Assembly: GCF_028401415.2 (NCBI RefSeq) | Contig: NZ_CP171821.2 | Location: 4,092,001-4,156,000 of the forward strand | Direction: 5' to 3' | From: Glaciecola sp028401415 | GTDB lineage: Bacteria; Pseudomonadota; Gammaproteobacteria; Enterobacterales; Alteromonadaceae | Length of the DNA: 64,000 nt | Shown: one piece after another, positions 15,710 to 25,274 of the stretch | How positions within the stretch are numbered: the stretch's first letter is position 1 | Layout of the letters: the number at the start of each line of letters is the position of its first letter | Made by a program: the position numbers and the translations under genes | Notes under the pieces: model-generated | Databases searched by the model: none | Told to the model about the DNA's origin: nothing | The model's input: the letters and a program-made list of their open reading frames with translations, nothing else

Positions 15710-15973
15710 TTATGCAATCGCTTTAATTTTAGCGTTCAAGCGGCTCTTATGGCGTGCTGCTTTATTTTTATGGATGAGCCCTTTAGTTGCCATTCTGTCC
15801 AGTACTGGAACAGCAGCAGTATATGCAGCTTGAGCGGCTTCTTTGTCGCCAGCTTCAATGGCAGCGATAACTTTTTTAATGCACGTGCGAGTTAGCGAGC
15901 GACGGCCGGCGTTGTGCTGGCGACGCTTCTCAGCTTGGATTGCACGCTTCTTAGCAGACTTAATGTTAGCCAA
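15710..15973 (-). CDS. rpsT: 30S ribosomal protein S20
   Basis: S20 is a primary-binding protein of the 16S rRNA body. The 87-residue product (MANIKSAKKRAIQAEKRR through KNKAARHKSRLNAKI) matches E. coli S20 in length and sequence. The start is TTG at 15973, preceded by AGGAGTTACACC. E. coli rpsT also starts with UUG, and that weak start is part of its autogenous translational control, so the same control is likely here. The gene is divergent from murJ, as in many gammaproteobacteria. Confidence 0.97.
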   Translation of the reverse strand: MANIKSAKKRAIQAEKRRQHNAGRRSLTRTCIKKVIAAIEAGDKEAAQAAYTAAVPVLDRMATKGLIHKNKAARHKSRLNAKIKAIA

Positions 15974-16140
15974 GGTGTAACTCCTAAAATAGATTCATGT
16001 CAAAATTGAGGGTGCGGATTATCTAAGTATTTACCGGCAATGTCAATTGAAACCGAGGAAATAAATGATAATTTAGCATGCTTTGTTAGTATACTATCGG
16101 CAATCATCAGCGTACGGGTGCGCTCAACAAGGAAACATCA

Positions 16141-17703
16141 TTGGCAAAGAAGCTTCTTAAGGCTGGTATAATCGTGAGCAGCATGACGATGCTGTCTCGT
16201 ATTTTAGGCTTGCTTAGAGATATTGTTGTTGCCAACATAATGGGCGCGGGAGCGGCAGCTGACGTTTTCTTTTTTGCCAACAAAATCCCTAATTTTCTAA
16301 GACGCTTGTTTGCCGAAGGTGCGTTTGCCCAAGCGTTTATTCCGGTGCTTACTGAAGTGCATGAACAAGCCAATCAGAACAAAACTAAAGATTTTGTGGC
16401 AAAAGTATCAGGCACGCTTGGCATTTTGGTGTTCATTACCGCAATTGTAGGCGTGCTTGGCTCGTCGGTATTAACAGCCTTGTTTGGTATGGGGTGGTAC
16501 ATAGCCTATCTTAATGATGAACCTGTAGGCGCCAAGTTTGAGCTTGCATCCTTGCTGCTAAAAATTACCTTCCCTTATATTTTCTTTATTAGCTTAACTG
16601 GGTTTGCGGGCGCAATACTCAATACCTTAAATAAATTTGCTGTGGCGGCGTTTACCCCAGTATTACTTAATATTTCAATTATTGCTTGCGCGTACTTCTT
16701 AGCTGATTCTTTCTCAGAGCCTGCTTTTGCACTTGCGTGGGGAGTGTTTATTGGCGGGGTCGTTCAATTGTTATTTCAACTGCCCTTTTTGCATCGAGCC
16801 GGTCTATTAGTGAAGCCGAAATGGGGTTGGCAAGATCCTAACGTTATCAAAGTTCGCACCTTGATGATTCCAGCACTATTTGGTGTGTCAGTAAGTCAGA
16901 TTAACTTGTTGCTCGATACGCTGATTGCAAGTTTTCTAATGACCGGCTCAATCAGCTGGCTGTATTACTCCAATCGTCTTTTGGAGTTTCCCCTTGGTCT
17001 GTTTGGGATCGCAATCGCCACCGTCATTCTTCCCACGCTTTCGCGCAATCACGTGCAATCAAAAAACATCGATTTTTCAAAAAACCTCGATTGGGCACTA
17101 CGGCTCATTGCTTGTATGGGCGTGCCCGCAGCAGCAGCGCTGTTCATCCTTGCTATGCCCTTGATGCTGGTGATCTTTCAACGCGGAGAATTTACAGTAG
17201 ATACCGCTTACATGGCTTCGCTTAGCTTAATGGCGTATACCACCGGATTGCTTAGTTTTATGCTAGTTAAGATTTTTGCTCCAGCGTTTTACAGCCGCCA
17301 AGATACGAAAACGCCAGTGCGCTATGGCATTATGACCATGGCCGCAAATATGTTTTTCAATCTTGTATTGGCTATCCCGTTTGGTTATGTCGGTTTGGCA
17401 CTCGCCACAGCTATTTCAGGCACCTTAAATGCGCTACTTTTGTATAGAAAACTATCCCAGCTAGGGGTCTATCATATCTCAAAAGACACATGGTTTTATC
17501 TGGGGAAAGTCGTTTTGGCGACTGTGCTGATGTCGTCAGTTTTGCTATGGTCAATGCCCGCGTTTGATTTTGCCGAGTCTAGCTTCGCAACGAGGCTAAA
17601 AGGCTTGGCTACTCTGATTGCACTTGGCTTGCTCACATACTCTATAAGCGCTTTCGTGCTTGGTATTCGACCTAAAGACTTTATTAGCCAAGCAAAAGCT
17701 TGA
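16141..17703 (+). CDS. murJ: Lipid II flippase MurJ
   Basis: MurJ moves undecaprenyl-linked peptidoglycan precursor (lipid II) across the inner membrane. The 520-residue polytopic protein fits the 14-span family. It begins KAGIIVSSMTMLSRILGLLRDIVVA, the conserved first helix with the essential Arg residues, and contains FFFANKIPNFLRRLFAEGAFAQAF, the best-conserved block. The start is TTG at 16141 with AAGGA 7 bases upstream. The next in-frame ATG (M16, 16186) would cut the first helix, so TTG is preferred. ribF and ileS follow. Confidence 0.95.
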   Translation: MAKKLLKAGIIVSSMTMLSRILGLLRDIVVANIMGAGAAADVFFFANKIPNFLRRLFAEGAFAQAFIPVLTEVHEQANQNKTKDFVAKVSGTLGILVFITAIVGVLGSSVLTALFGMGWYIAYLNDEPVGAKFELASLLLKITFPYIFFISLTGFAGAILNTLNKFAVAAFTPVLLNISIIACAYFLADSFSEPAFALAWGVFIGGVVQLLFQLPFLHRAGLLVKPKWGWQDPNVIKVRTLMIPALFGVSVSQINLLLDTLIASFLMTGSISWLYYSNRLLEFPLGLFGIAIATVILPTLSRNHVQSKNIDFSKNLDWALRLIACMGVPAAAALFILAMPLMLVIFQRGEFTVDTAYMASLSLMAYTTGLLSFMLVKIFAPAFYSRQDTKTPVRYGIMTMAANMFFNLVLAIPFGYVGLALATAISGTLNALLLYRKLSQLGVYHISKDTWFYLGKVVLATVLMSSVLLWSMPAFDFAESSFATRLKGLATLIALGLLTYSISAFVLGIRPKDFISQAKA

Positions 17704-17870
17704 ATAAGTACTGACAAATGCATGAAAGTACGTTGGTTATGCTCTCATAGTCGTTTATAATCAGGCGCTTTATGCCATCTGTAGAACCATTTGTGGCTTC
17801 AAACCGCATTGCACAGACAATGGCAACTAAGCGAAGACAAAAAATTAGTGCAAGGCATAGATAACAAGCT

Positions 17871-18797
17871 GTGGAATTAATTCGTGGTGTTCACAACATA
17901 AAACTGAGACACAAACACTGTGCGTTGACCATAGGAAAATTCGATGGTGTGCATAAAGGTCATCAGGCGGTGTTAGCTAGTTTAGTTAAACGAGCTAAGC
18001 AGCTGTCGGTGCCCTCGGTCGTTATGGTGTTTGAGCCGCAGCCCGAAGAAGTATTTATGCCAGAGCGTGCACCTGCTCGTTTGTCGCGATTGCGCGATAA
18101 GTATAATGCACTTAAATCCTTAGGCATTGATCGATTGTTATGTCTAAGTTTTTCAAAATCATTCGCTGCTCAGTCTCCTGATACCTTTGTTAGAGACCTT
18201 TTGATAGAAAAGCTCGGTGTGAAGTTTTTGGTTGTTGGCGACGATTTTAAGTTTGGGCACAATCGTGAAGGTAACTTTGAATTTTTAAAACGTGCAGCGA
18301 AAGAAAATAACTTCGATGTGGTTAGCACGCAAAGCTTCAGGATGGATGACTGCAGGATCAGCTCAACGGCGATTAGAGCAGCGCTTAGTGAAGGTGATTT
18401 CGAGCGTGCTAATTTTATGCTGGGCCGTCCTTTTTCTGTTTCTGGAAAAGTGATTCATGGCGAAAAGAATGGGCGTACGATTGGGTTTCCCACGGCTAAC
18501 ATTCTGCTAAAACGACATAAGACGCCGCTCCACGGAGTGTTTGCCGTTAAAGTCCGACTGGGTAATGAATATTACGGAGGTGTCGCGAATTTGGGTAGCC
18601 GCCCCACGTTAAATGGACAGCGCCTGCAGCTAGAAACGCATTTGTTTAACTTTGATCAACAGATATATGGTCAGCGGATTGAAGTGGAGTTTTATGAAAA
18701 ACTGCGAGATGAGGCGAAATTTGACAGCTTTGACCAACTAAAACAAAAAATTCAAGACGATGCGAGACAAGCGCGAGCAATTCTCGAGGCTAATTGA
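17871..18797 (+). CDS. ribF: Bifunctional riboflavin kinase/FAD synthetase
   Basis: RibF phosphorylates riboflavin to FMN and adenylates FMN to FAD. The 308-residue protein has the N-terminal nucleotidyltransferase domain (LTIGKFDGVHKGHQAVL, then VVGDDFKFGHNREG and CRISSTAIR) and the C-terminal flavokinase domain (GEKNGRTIGFPTANI). The start is GTG at 17871 (MELIRGVHNIK), matching the E. coli N-terminus. The ribosome site is weak. ileS follows 73 bases later, the conserved ribF-ileS-lspA order. Confidence 0.95.
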   Translation: MELIRGVHNIKLRHKHCALTIGKFDGVHKGHQAVLASLVKRAKQLSVPSVVMVFEPQPEEVFMPERAPARLSRLRDKYNALKSLGIDRLLCLSFSKSFAAQSPDTFVRDLLIEKLGVKFLVVGDDFKFGHNREGNFEFLKRAAKENNFDVVSTQSFRMDDCRISSTAIRAALSEGDFERANFMLGRPFSVSGKVIHGEKNGRTIGFPTANILLKRHKTPLHGVFAVKVRLGNEYYGGVANLGSRPTLNGQRLQLETHLFNFDQQIYGQRIEVEFYEKLRDEAKFDSFDQLKQKIQDDARQARAILEAN

Positions 18798-18870
18798 CCA
18801 GAAGCCGATGAGCACCGCAAAACATACTGAACATCGACAAAATAAAACAACACAATAATGGAAAATTCGA

Positions 18871-21678
18871 ATGAGTGAATACAAATCAACGTTGAACTTG
18901 CCAGAGACCGCATTCCCTATGCGCGGAAACTTGGCCCAGCGTGAACCACAAATGCTAAAAGACTGGACAAGCAAAGATTTGTATCAACAAATTAGAGAGG
19001 CAAGGAAAGGCGCTGAACCATTCATTCTTCATGATGGCCCTCCGTATGCCAATGGTGATATTCATATCGGTCACGCTGTTAATAAAATCTTAAAAGACAT
19101 TATCGTTAAATCCAAAACCTTATCGGGTTTTGATGCGCCATATGTGCCCGGTTGGGACTGTCACGGACTTCCCATAGAGCTGATGGTTGAGAAAAAGGTC
19201 GGTAAGCCAGGCAAAAAGGTTTCGGTTGCTGAGTTTAGAGAAAAGTGCAGAGCTTATGCTCAGCGCCAAATAGACGGACAGTGCAAAGACTTTATTCGTT
19301 TGGGGGTACTGGGTGAATGGAAAAAACCCTATAAAACGATGGATTTTGACTCTGAGGCAAATATCATCCGAGCCTTGTCTAAAATCGTCACATCTGGTCA
19401 TTTAGAAAAAGGGTTTAAACCTGTCCACTGGTGCACAGATTGCGGCTCTGCGTTGGCAGAGGCAGAGGTTGAATATCAAGACAAGGTGTCAAGCGCTATT
19501 GATGTTGCGTTTAATTTTGTTGATGATGCGTCAGTGCAAAATGCCTTTGGAGTGTCAGTATCAGAAGCAGCCGTCGTAATTTGGACCACCACGCCTTGGA
19601 CTATCCCTGCAAACAGAGCCATCAGTCTGCACCCTCAATTGGATTATGCCTTAGTGCAGTGTCAAAAAGAGGGAGCCACTGTGCATTATGTGCTCGCATC
19701 TGATTTAGTTGAAAGCTGCATGAAGCGTTACAACATTGATGACTTCAAAGTGCTTGCTCAGTGCTCTGGAAAAACTTTAGAAAATATCGCAGTAAAGCAC
19801 CCACTTTTGGATTTACATGTGCCGCTCATTCTGGGCGAACACGTGACCACTGAATCGGGGACCGGTTGTGTTCACACAGCGCCAGCCCATGGTGTTGACG
19901 ATTTTGTGGTCGGTAAAGCTTATAATCTAGAGGTATACAATCCTGTAGGTGCAAATGGCGTATACTTAGAAAACACACCATACTTCGCTAACCAGCATGT
20001 TTTCAAAGCCAATGACAACATCATCAAAGCCTTAAGTGATGCGCATACCTTGGTGTTAAACGTAAAATATGAACATAGCTATCCGCATTGCTGGCGCCAT
20101 AAAACGCCTATTATATTTCGGGCTACGCCGCAGTGGTTCATTAGTATGGACAAGCAAGGTTTAAGAAAAGCTTCAATTGAAGAAATAAATAAAACCCAGT
20201 GGATCCCTGATTGGGGGCAAAATCGCATTACCAGCATGGTTGAACAGCGTCCTGACTGGTGTATTTCACGCCAAAGAACATGGGGGGTGCCCATTGCTTT
20301 GTTTATTCATAAGCACAGTGGGGAGCTACATCCACAAAGTGCTCAAGTCATGGAGAAAGTTGCCCTTGAGGTCGAAAAACGTGGCATTCAAGCATGGTGG
20401 GAGCTCAGTGCAGAGGACTTAATAGGTGCCGATGCAAACGATTATGACAAAGTCACTGACACCTTGGATGTATGGTTTGATTCGGGCGTGACGCACTACT
20501 TCGTTGTTGATAAACGCGAAGACATTCCTGCATCGGCAGATTTATATTTGGAGGGTTCGGATCAACACCGAGGTTGGTTCATGTCATCATTAATGTCTTC
20601 AGTTGCGATGCACGGACATGCGCCCTACAAGCAAGTGCTAACACATGGCTTTACGGTCGACGCGAACGGTAAAAAAATGTCTAAGTCTCTAGGGAACGTG
20701 GTAGCACCACAAGAGGTGACCAATAAACTGGGCGCTGACATTTTAAGACTATGGGCGGCATCAACAGACTATCGCGGCGAAATGACAGTCAGTAACGAAA
20801 TTCTCAAACGCTCTGCCGATTCTTATCGACGCATCAGAAATACCTGTCGATTCTTATTAGCTAACCTAAATGGATTTGACCCTCAAACTGACTTGGTTGA
20901 ACCCAAGGAAATGGTGGCTTTAGATGCTTGGATGTTAGCTAGAACGAAAGTCATCCAGACACAAATCCTTGAGGCTTATGAGCAATACGACATGCTGATT
21001 GTATGTCAATCGCTGATGCAGTTTTGCTCGATTGAATTGGGTAGCTTCTACCTTGATATCATTAAAGATCGCCAATATACGGCTAAATCCGACAGCGCAG
21101 CGCGCCGCTCATGCCAGACAACCTTGTATTACATTGCCGAGGCTCTTGTGCGCTGGATGGCGCCCATTATGAGCTTTACTGCACAAGAGGTGTGGGAGCA
21201 AATGCCTGGAGAGCGCTCGGAGTTTGTGTTTACCGATAAATGGTTTGATTCACTTCCGAGCGTCGAGACGAATATGGGCGACGATTTTTGGCAGGCAGTA
21301 TTGGAGGTGAAAACGCAAGTCAATAATGCGCTTGAGCAGGCTCGAAACGACAAAGTGATTGGGAGCTCACTAGACGCAAAAGTCACCCTATATGCAAAAG
21401 GCGAGCTGAAAGCCAAACTCCAATGCTTGGGCGATGAACTTAGGTTTGTACTGATTACATCCGAAGCCGCAGTTGACGATATTGAGAATAAAACGGAACA
21501 GGCACGACTATCTGAAGATCAGGCGCTAGCGGTCGAAGTAAGTTCTGCAATAGGGAGTAAATGTACCCGATGCTGGCATATTAAGCCTGAGGTAGGTAGT
21601 GATTCAAAGCATCCAGAGCTGTGCAATCGTTGCATTGAGAATGTTGATGGTAATGGGGAGAGGCGCCAGTATGCGTAG
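18871..21678 (+). CDS. ileS: Isoleucyl-tRNA synthetase
   Basis: This class I synthetase charges tRNA-Ile and edits valine. The 935-residue length matches E. coli (938). The HIGH motif is at residues 65-68 (PPYANGDIHIGHA), the CP1 editing domain carries WTTTPWTIPANRAI, and KMSKS is at 602-606. The C-terminal zinc site is built from CTRC at 898-901 and two more Cys in LCNRC. The stop overlaps the lspA start by 8 bases, indicating translational coupling. Confidence 0.98.
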   Translation: MSEYKSTLNLPETAFPMRGNLAQREPQMLKDWTSKDLYQQIREARKGAEPFILHDGPPYANGDIHIGHAVNKILKDIIVKSKTLSGFDAPYVPGWDCHGLPIELMVEKKVGKPGKKVSVAEFREKCRAYAQRQIDGQCKDFIRLGVLGEWKKPYKTMDFDSEANIIRALSKIVTSGHLEKGFKPVHWCTDCGSALAEAEVEYQDKVSSAIDVAFNFVDDASVQNAFGVSVSEAAVVIWTTTPWTIPANRAISLHPQLDYALVQCQKEGATVHYVLASDLVESCMKRYNIDDFKVLAQCSGKTLENIAVKHPLLDLHVPLILGEHVTTESGTGCVHTAPAHGVDDFVVGKAYNLEVYNPVGANGVYLENTPYFANQHVFKANDNIIKALSDAHTLVLNVKYEHSYPHCWRHKTPIIFRATPQWFISMDKQGLRKASIEEINKTQWIPDWGQNRITSMVEQRPDWCISRQRTWGVPIALFIHKHSGELHPQSAQVMEKVALEVEKRGIQAWWELSAEDLIGADANDYDKVTDTLDVWFDSGVTHYFVVDKREDIPASADLYLEGSDQHRGWFMSSLMSSVAMHGHAPYKQVLTHGFTVDANGKKMSKSLGNVVAPQEVTNKLGADILRLWAASTDYRGEMTVSNEILKRSADSYRRIRNTCRFLLANLNGFDPQTDLVEPKEMVALDAWMLARTKVIQTQILEAYEQYDMLIVCQSLMQFCSIELGSFYLDIIKDRQYTAKSDSAARRSCQTTLYYIAEALVRWMAPIMSFTAQEVWEQMPGERSEFVFTDKWFDSLPSVETNMGDDFWQAVLEVKTQVNNALEQARNDKVIGSSLDAKVTLYAKGELKAKLQCLGDELRFVLITSEAAVDDIENKTEQARLSEDQALAVEVSSAIGSKCTRCWHIKPEVGSDSKHPELCNRCIENVDGNGERRQYA

Positions 21679-22180
21679 TCTATTGCCAGGCTTTGTTCGC
21701 GACACGGGCTTACGTTTTACATGGATAAGCGCGATAGCTCTGATTTTAGATCAGTGGACAAAACAAACCGTAGTTGGGTCTATGGAGCTATATCAGTCCA
21801 TTGAAGTCACATCATTCTTTAATCTCACTTATGTCCACAACTATGGAGCCGCGTTCAGCATTTTGTATGATGCGGGCGGTTGGCAGCGTTACTTTTTAAG
21901 TGCACTTGCCCTCATTGTTAGTGCCATTATTGTGTGGTGGTTAAAAAAGTCGCCTAAAGACCAAGTGCTCCTGCCAGTAGCATTCAGCTTTATTCTAGGT
22001 GGCGCATTCGGCAATGTTGCTGACAGAATCATGTATGGCTACGTAATTGACTTTTTAGATTTTCATTATGCCAATTACCACTGGCCAGCTTTTAATATTG
22101 CCGATTCAGCGATCTTTTTGGGCGCTAGCTTGCTAATCATTGATATGTTTGTGAACAACCAAGGCAAAGAAAATGAGTGA
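21671..22180 (+). CDS. lspA: Lipoprotein signal peptidase II
   Basis: LspA is the aspartic peptidase in the inner membrane that removes signal peptides from diacylglyceryl-modified prolipoproteins. The 169-residue protein has four hydrophobic spans and the family motifs FNLTYVHNYGAAFS, GNVADRIMYGYVIDF and FNIADSAI; the catalytic pair is Asp127 and Asp145. The ATG at 21671, preceded by GGGGAGAGG, gives the correct N-terminus. The frame is open back to 21599, but that would lie inside the ileS zinc domain. It overlaps ileS by 8 bases and fkpB by 8 bases. Confidence 0.96.
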   Translation: MRSLLPGFVRDTGLRFTWISAIALILDQWTKQTVVGSMELYQSIEVTSFFNLTYVHNYGAAFSILYDAGGWQRYFLSALALIVSAIIVWWLKKSPKDQVLLPVAFSFILGGAFGNVADRIMYGYVIDFLDFHYANYHWPAFNIADSAIFLGASLLIIDMFVNNQGKENE

Positions 22181-22616
22181 ATCCCAACAAGTTATTGGTG
22201 ATAAAAGTGAGATAATTTTACATTTTGACCTCAAACTAAACGATGGTTCTGCCGTAGACAGCACGCGTGTAAATAACAAGCCAGCCAAAATGATCATGGG
22301 AGATGGTAGTCTCACACCGAATTTCGAAAAGTGTTTGATTGGATTAAAGGTGGGTGATAAAAAGGCCTTTAGTATCAACGCAAATGATGCTTTCGGTATG
22401 CCCAATCCAGATAATATTTATCATGTTGATCGCAGTAAGTTTGCCGCAGGCGAAGAATTAAAAGAGGGGATGATAATGGGCTTTGCTCAACCTGATGGAA
22501 GTGAACTTCCGGGGGTAATTCGCAGCACTGCCGGACATTCCGTCACGGTAGATTTTAATCATCCATTGGCGGGTCAAGACATTATCTTTGACGTTGAAAT
22601 AATAAGCGTAAGTTAG
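22173..22616 (+). CDS. fkpB: FKBP-type peptidyl-prolyl isomerase
   Basis: This 147-residue SlyD-like FKBP has the IF-type insertion of the family: HFDLKLNDGSAVDSTRVNNKPA at the start, GDGSLTPNFEKCLIGLKVGD as the active-site strand, and VTVDFNHPLAGQDIIFDVEI at the end. No signal peptide and no His-rich tail are present, which separates it from slyD. It overlaps lspA by 8 bases, and ispH starts 9 bases after it, the standard ileS-lspA-fkpB-ispH operon. It probably acts as a cytoplasmic folding helper; its specific targets are unknown. Confidence 0.93.
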   Translation: MSESQQVIGDKSEIILHFDLKLNDGSAVDSTRVNNKPAKMIMGDGSLTPNFEKCLIGLKVGDKKAFSINANDAFGMPNPDNIYHVDRSKFAAGEELKEGMIMGFAQPDGSELPGVIRSTAGHSVTVDFNHPLAGQDIIFDVEIISVS

Positions 22617-22625
22617 GGAGTAATT

Positions 22626-23570
22626 GTGCAGATACATTTGGCAAATCCGCGAGGTTTCTGTGCTGGCGTTGACCGCGCGATCACTATCGTTGAAAGAGCT
22701 TTGGAAATTTTCGGACCACCGATTTATGTTCGCCATGAAGTGGTTCATAACAAATTTGTGGTCGATGGTTTGAAATCCAGAGGTGCGCTTTTTGTAGATG
22801 AGTTAAACGAAGTACCCGATGATGCTATTGTTATTTTTTCAGCTCACGGCGTGTCTCAAAAAGTACGAGGTGAAGCAGGCGAAAGAGGTCTTAAAGTATT
22901 TGATGCCACCTGTCCTCTGGTGACTAAAGTGCATATGGAAGTCATGCGAGCGAGCAAGCGCGGCACCGAATGCGTGCTTATTGGGCATCACGGTCACCCA
23001 GAAGTAGAGGGAACGATGGGCCAATATAGTAATGCTGATGGCGGGATTTATTTGGTGGAGTCCATTGGTGATGTGCAGGCACTAGAGGTCAATAATCCAG
23101 ATGAACTGTATTATTGCAGCCAAACCACGCTTTCTGTCGATGACACCGCCGATGTGATTAGAGCATTGCGTCAAAAATTTCCAAAAATCGATGGGCCTCG
23201 CAAAGACGATATTTGTTATGCCACCCAAAATCGTCAAGACGCAGTTCGCGAGCTGGCCGGTGAGTGTGATGTACTTCTGGTTGTAGGCGCGCAAAATAGT
23301 TCAAATTCAAATCGATTACGCGAATTAGCGCAAAAGATGGGGGCAGTTGCCTACCTCATTGCCGACAAAGACTGTATACAAAAAGACTGGTTAAAAGATG
23401 CTCTGCATATTGGCGTAACAGCGGGTGCATCTGCCCCTGAGGTTTTAGTACAGGGTGTGGTTGATAGATTAATTCAGTGGGGAGCGAAAGCGGCGAGTGA
23501 GCGTCCAGGGCGAGCTGAAAATATAGAGTTTGCCGTGCCAAAGGAATTGCGAGTAAAACAAGTTTCTTAG
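22626..23570 (+). CDS. ispH: 4-hydroxy-3-methylbut-2-enyl diphosphate reductase
   Basis: IspH is the last enzyme of the MEP pathway, reducing HMBPP to IPP and DMAPP with an iron-sulfur cluster. The 314-residue protein carries the three cluster ligands Cys12 (RGFCAGVDRA), Cys96 (DATCPLVTKVH) and Cys197 (DICYATQNRQ), exactly as in E. coli. It starts with GTG at 22626 after TAGGGAGTAATT. dxs, the first enzyme of the same pathway, is at the other end of the window. Confidence 0.97.
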   Translation: MQIHLANPRGFCAGVDRAITIVERALEIFGPPIYVRHEVVHNKFVVDGLKSRGALFVDELNEVPDDAIVIFSAHGVSQKVRGEAGERGLKVFDATCPLVTKVHMEVMRASKRGTECVLIGHHGHPEVEGTMGQYSNADGGIYLVESIGDVQALEVNNPDELYYCSQTTLSVDDTADVIRALRQKFPKIDGPRKDDICYATQNRQDAVRELAGECDVLLVVGAQNSSNSNRLRELAQKMGAVAYLIADKDCIQKDWLKDALHIGVTAGASAPEVLVQGVVDRLIQWGAKAASERPGRAENIEFAVPKELRVKQVS

Positions 23571-23796
23571 TCAATCACCATTAACAAAGACGTCGTCCAT
23601 TCTGGGCGACTTCCATACTTGCGTTCAGTTTCGTTCTAATTTTAATACCTTAGACTCCAAGAAAATAACTTAATCTTGATAACCGCCGTTAAGATAGGTA
23701 CGCGTGGAAAAAGTCATAATCAAGATAACAGGCATTTTAACTTTGATCTGCGCAGCAGATAATGGGTTAACACATTGGTAAAGCGAGTGGGCGTAA

Positions 23797-24411
23797 ATGA
23801 ACCAAGTTATAAATAAACAGCGTGGCGTAGGCATGATTGAAGTGCTTATCACATTATTTATCCTATCTATAGGTTTGTTGGGTGTTGCTTCGATGCAGTT
23901 TGTCGGCTCATTTTCAAACAAAGACGCGTTGGCCCGCACGCAGGCAGTTATGGTGGCCCAGCAATTCAGTGAGCGCTTGCGCGCCAGCGTAGTGCCATCA
24001 GATACGTCAGATGGCTTTATTGTTGACAATGAATACTACGACCCAAGCAATTACAATTTTGCTGGTATGAGCTGCCCGTCTGGCGATATTTTTGCCTGTC
24101 ACTGTGAATCCATCCCCGCAAGCGTTCCCGATTGTGAAACAAATCAGTGTGATGCTGACGAAGTAGCTCAGTTCGACGCTTATCAAATGTCATGTGCAAC
24201 CGTTCAGTCCAACCCTTTTTCGCGAATCGAGCTTCAGTGCAACGACCAAATTCTGGGCGACGCTGACCTTTGCTCAGCAGGGTCAATTCAGTCTATTGTT
24301 GTTACCTGGCCATCTTCCGCTTGGCAAGACAATGACCGCGTGAAAAATGCAGAATGTAATCCTGGTGATAGCGATGATAACGATTGCGTCATTGTACAGG
24401 TGGCATTATGA
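23797..24411 (+). CDS. pilV: Type IV pilus minor pilin PilV
   Basis: This 204-residue protein has a class III prepilin signal: a short basic leader ending QRG, then VGMIEVLITLFILSIGLLGV, with Glu at +5 and a hydrophobic helix. The later AQQFSERLRA matches the PilV/type IV pilus modification family. Many Cys residues in the C-terminal part (SCPSGDIFACHC and others) suggest disulphides in the periplasmic domain. It opens the pilV-pilW-pilX-pilY1-pilE cluster; its stop overlaps the pilW start. PilV belongs to the priming complex at the pilus tip. The 226 bases upstream must hold the operon promoter, which was not identified. Confidence 0.9.
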   Translation: MNQVINKQRGVGMIEVLITLFILSIGLLGVASMQFVGSFSNKDALARTQAVMVAQQFSERLRASVVPSDTSDGFIVDNEYYDPSNYNFAGMSCPSGDIFACHCESIPASVPDCETNQCDADEVAQFDAYQMSCATVQSNPFSRIELQCNDQILGDADLCSAGSIQSIVVTWPSSAWQDNDRVKNAECNPGDSDDNDCVIVQVAL

Positions 24412-25274
24412 GGATGAAGCGACATAGTCAGCAAGGGCTGACACTCATAGAGCTAATGATTTCAATGGCGCTGGGCTTGGTAATAGCAGCAGGCGTCATT
24501 CAGGTGTTGGTGAGTAACAGCGTGACTGACTCACTTAACCGCGCTATAGCTAGCACCCAAGAGAGCGGCCGATTTATCGTATCACGTATGCGCCAAGAGC
24601 TAATGATGGTTGGACTGTACAATAAATTAGATCCTAATTTGAATGAACTTGTGGATGTGGTTGAGGAAGAAGTATTTGTCAGAAGCAATCCAGTACCAAT
24701 CCCAGGAGATTTTGTCGCGCGTATGGGTTTAGGTTCGTTGCAAGGAGCAAGCGGCGCAAACGATACCCTTGTGGTCAGCTTGCAAGCACCGCGAGATTGC
24801 AGGGGATTTAAGCTTGGCTACCCAGCCGACGACGAGTTTTACGTGGTCAATGAGTACTTTGTTGAAGATAACAAGCTCAAATGTCGCGGGTTCGACGGAC
24901 GTGTGCTTCGCGGACAAAAAGCCGCCGAAGCTCACAGCGGTCATAGCGCCTTCACCTTGCTGGACGACGTAATTAGCTTTCAGGTGTTATATGGCGTAAC
25001 CAATCCACTGGACCCAAATAATTTAGCGTTACCCGTTCGATATATTGACGCATCGGCGCTACCGGCGGCTTATGCAGTGAACGCACAAGTGGTCGCTATT
25101 CGACTCGCCTTGGTAGTGAAAGGAGAGGGCGAAGTGAACTTGGATGCCCCCGCTACTTTCAAGCTGCTCAATGAAGACACAATCACTGCGCCAGATAATG
25201 CCCTATATAAGTCTTTTGAGACAACGGTGACCTTGCGCAACATGAAAAACTTTACTCGAGGAAGTGCCCTATGA
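24408..25274 (+). CDS. pilW: Type IV pilus minor pilin PilW
   Basis: A 288-residue prepilin with leader MRMKRHSQQG and then LTLIELMISMALGLVIAAGV, Glu at +5. The size and position mark it as PilW, one of the minor pilins that prime pilus assembly with PilV, PilX and PilY1. The ATG at 24408 overlaps the pilV stop in an ATGA junction. The frame is open to an ATG at 24384, but this would add residues unlike a prepilin leader. It overlaps pilX in the same ATGA manner, so the three are translationally coupled. Confidence 0.9.
   Translation: MRMKRHSQQGLTLIELMISMALGLVIAAGVIQVLVSNSVTDSLNRAIASTQESGRFIVSRMRQELMMVGLYNKLDPNLNELVDVVEEEVFVRSNPVPIPGDFVARMGLGSLQGASGANDTLVVSLQAPRDCRGFKLGYPADDEFYVVNEYFVEDNKLKCRGFDGRVLRGQKAAEAHSGHSAFTLLDDVISFQVLYGVTNPLDPNNLALPVRYIDASALPAAYAVNAQVVAIRLALVVKGEGEVNLDAPATFKLLNEDTITAPDNALYKSFETTVTLRNMKNFTRGSAL

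Noticed and set aside
17772..17864. 30-codon ORF just before ribF
   Set aside because: No ribosome site and no conserved feature; the length is within chance expectation.
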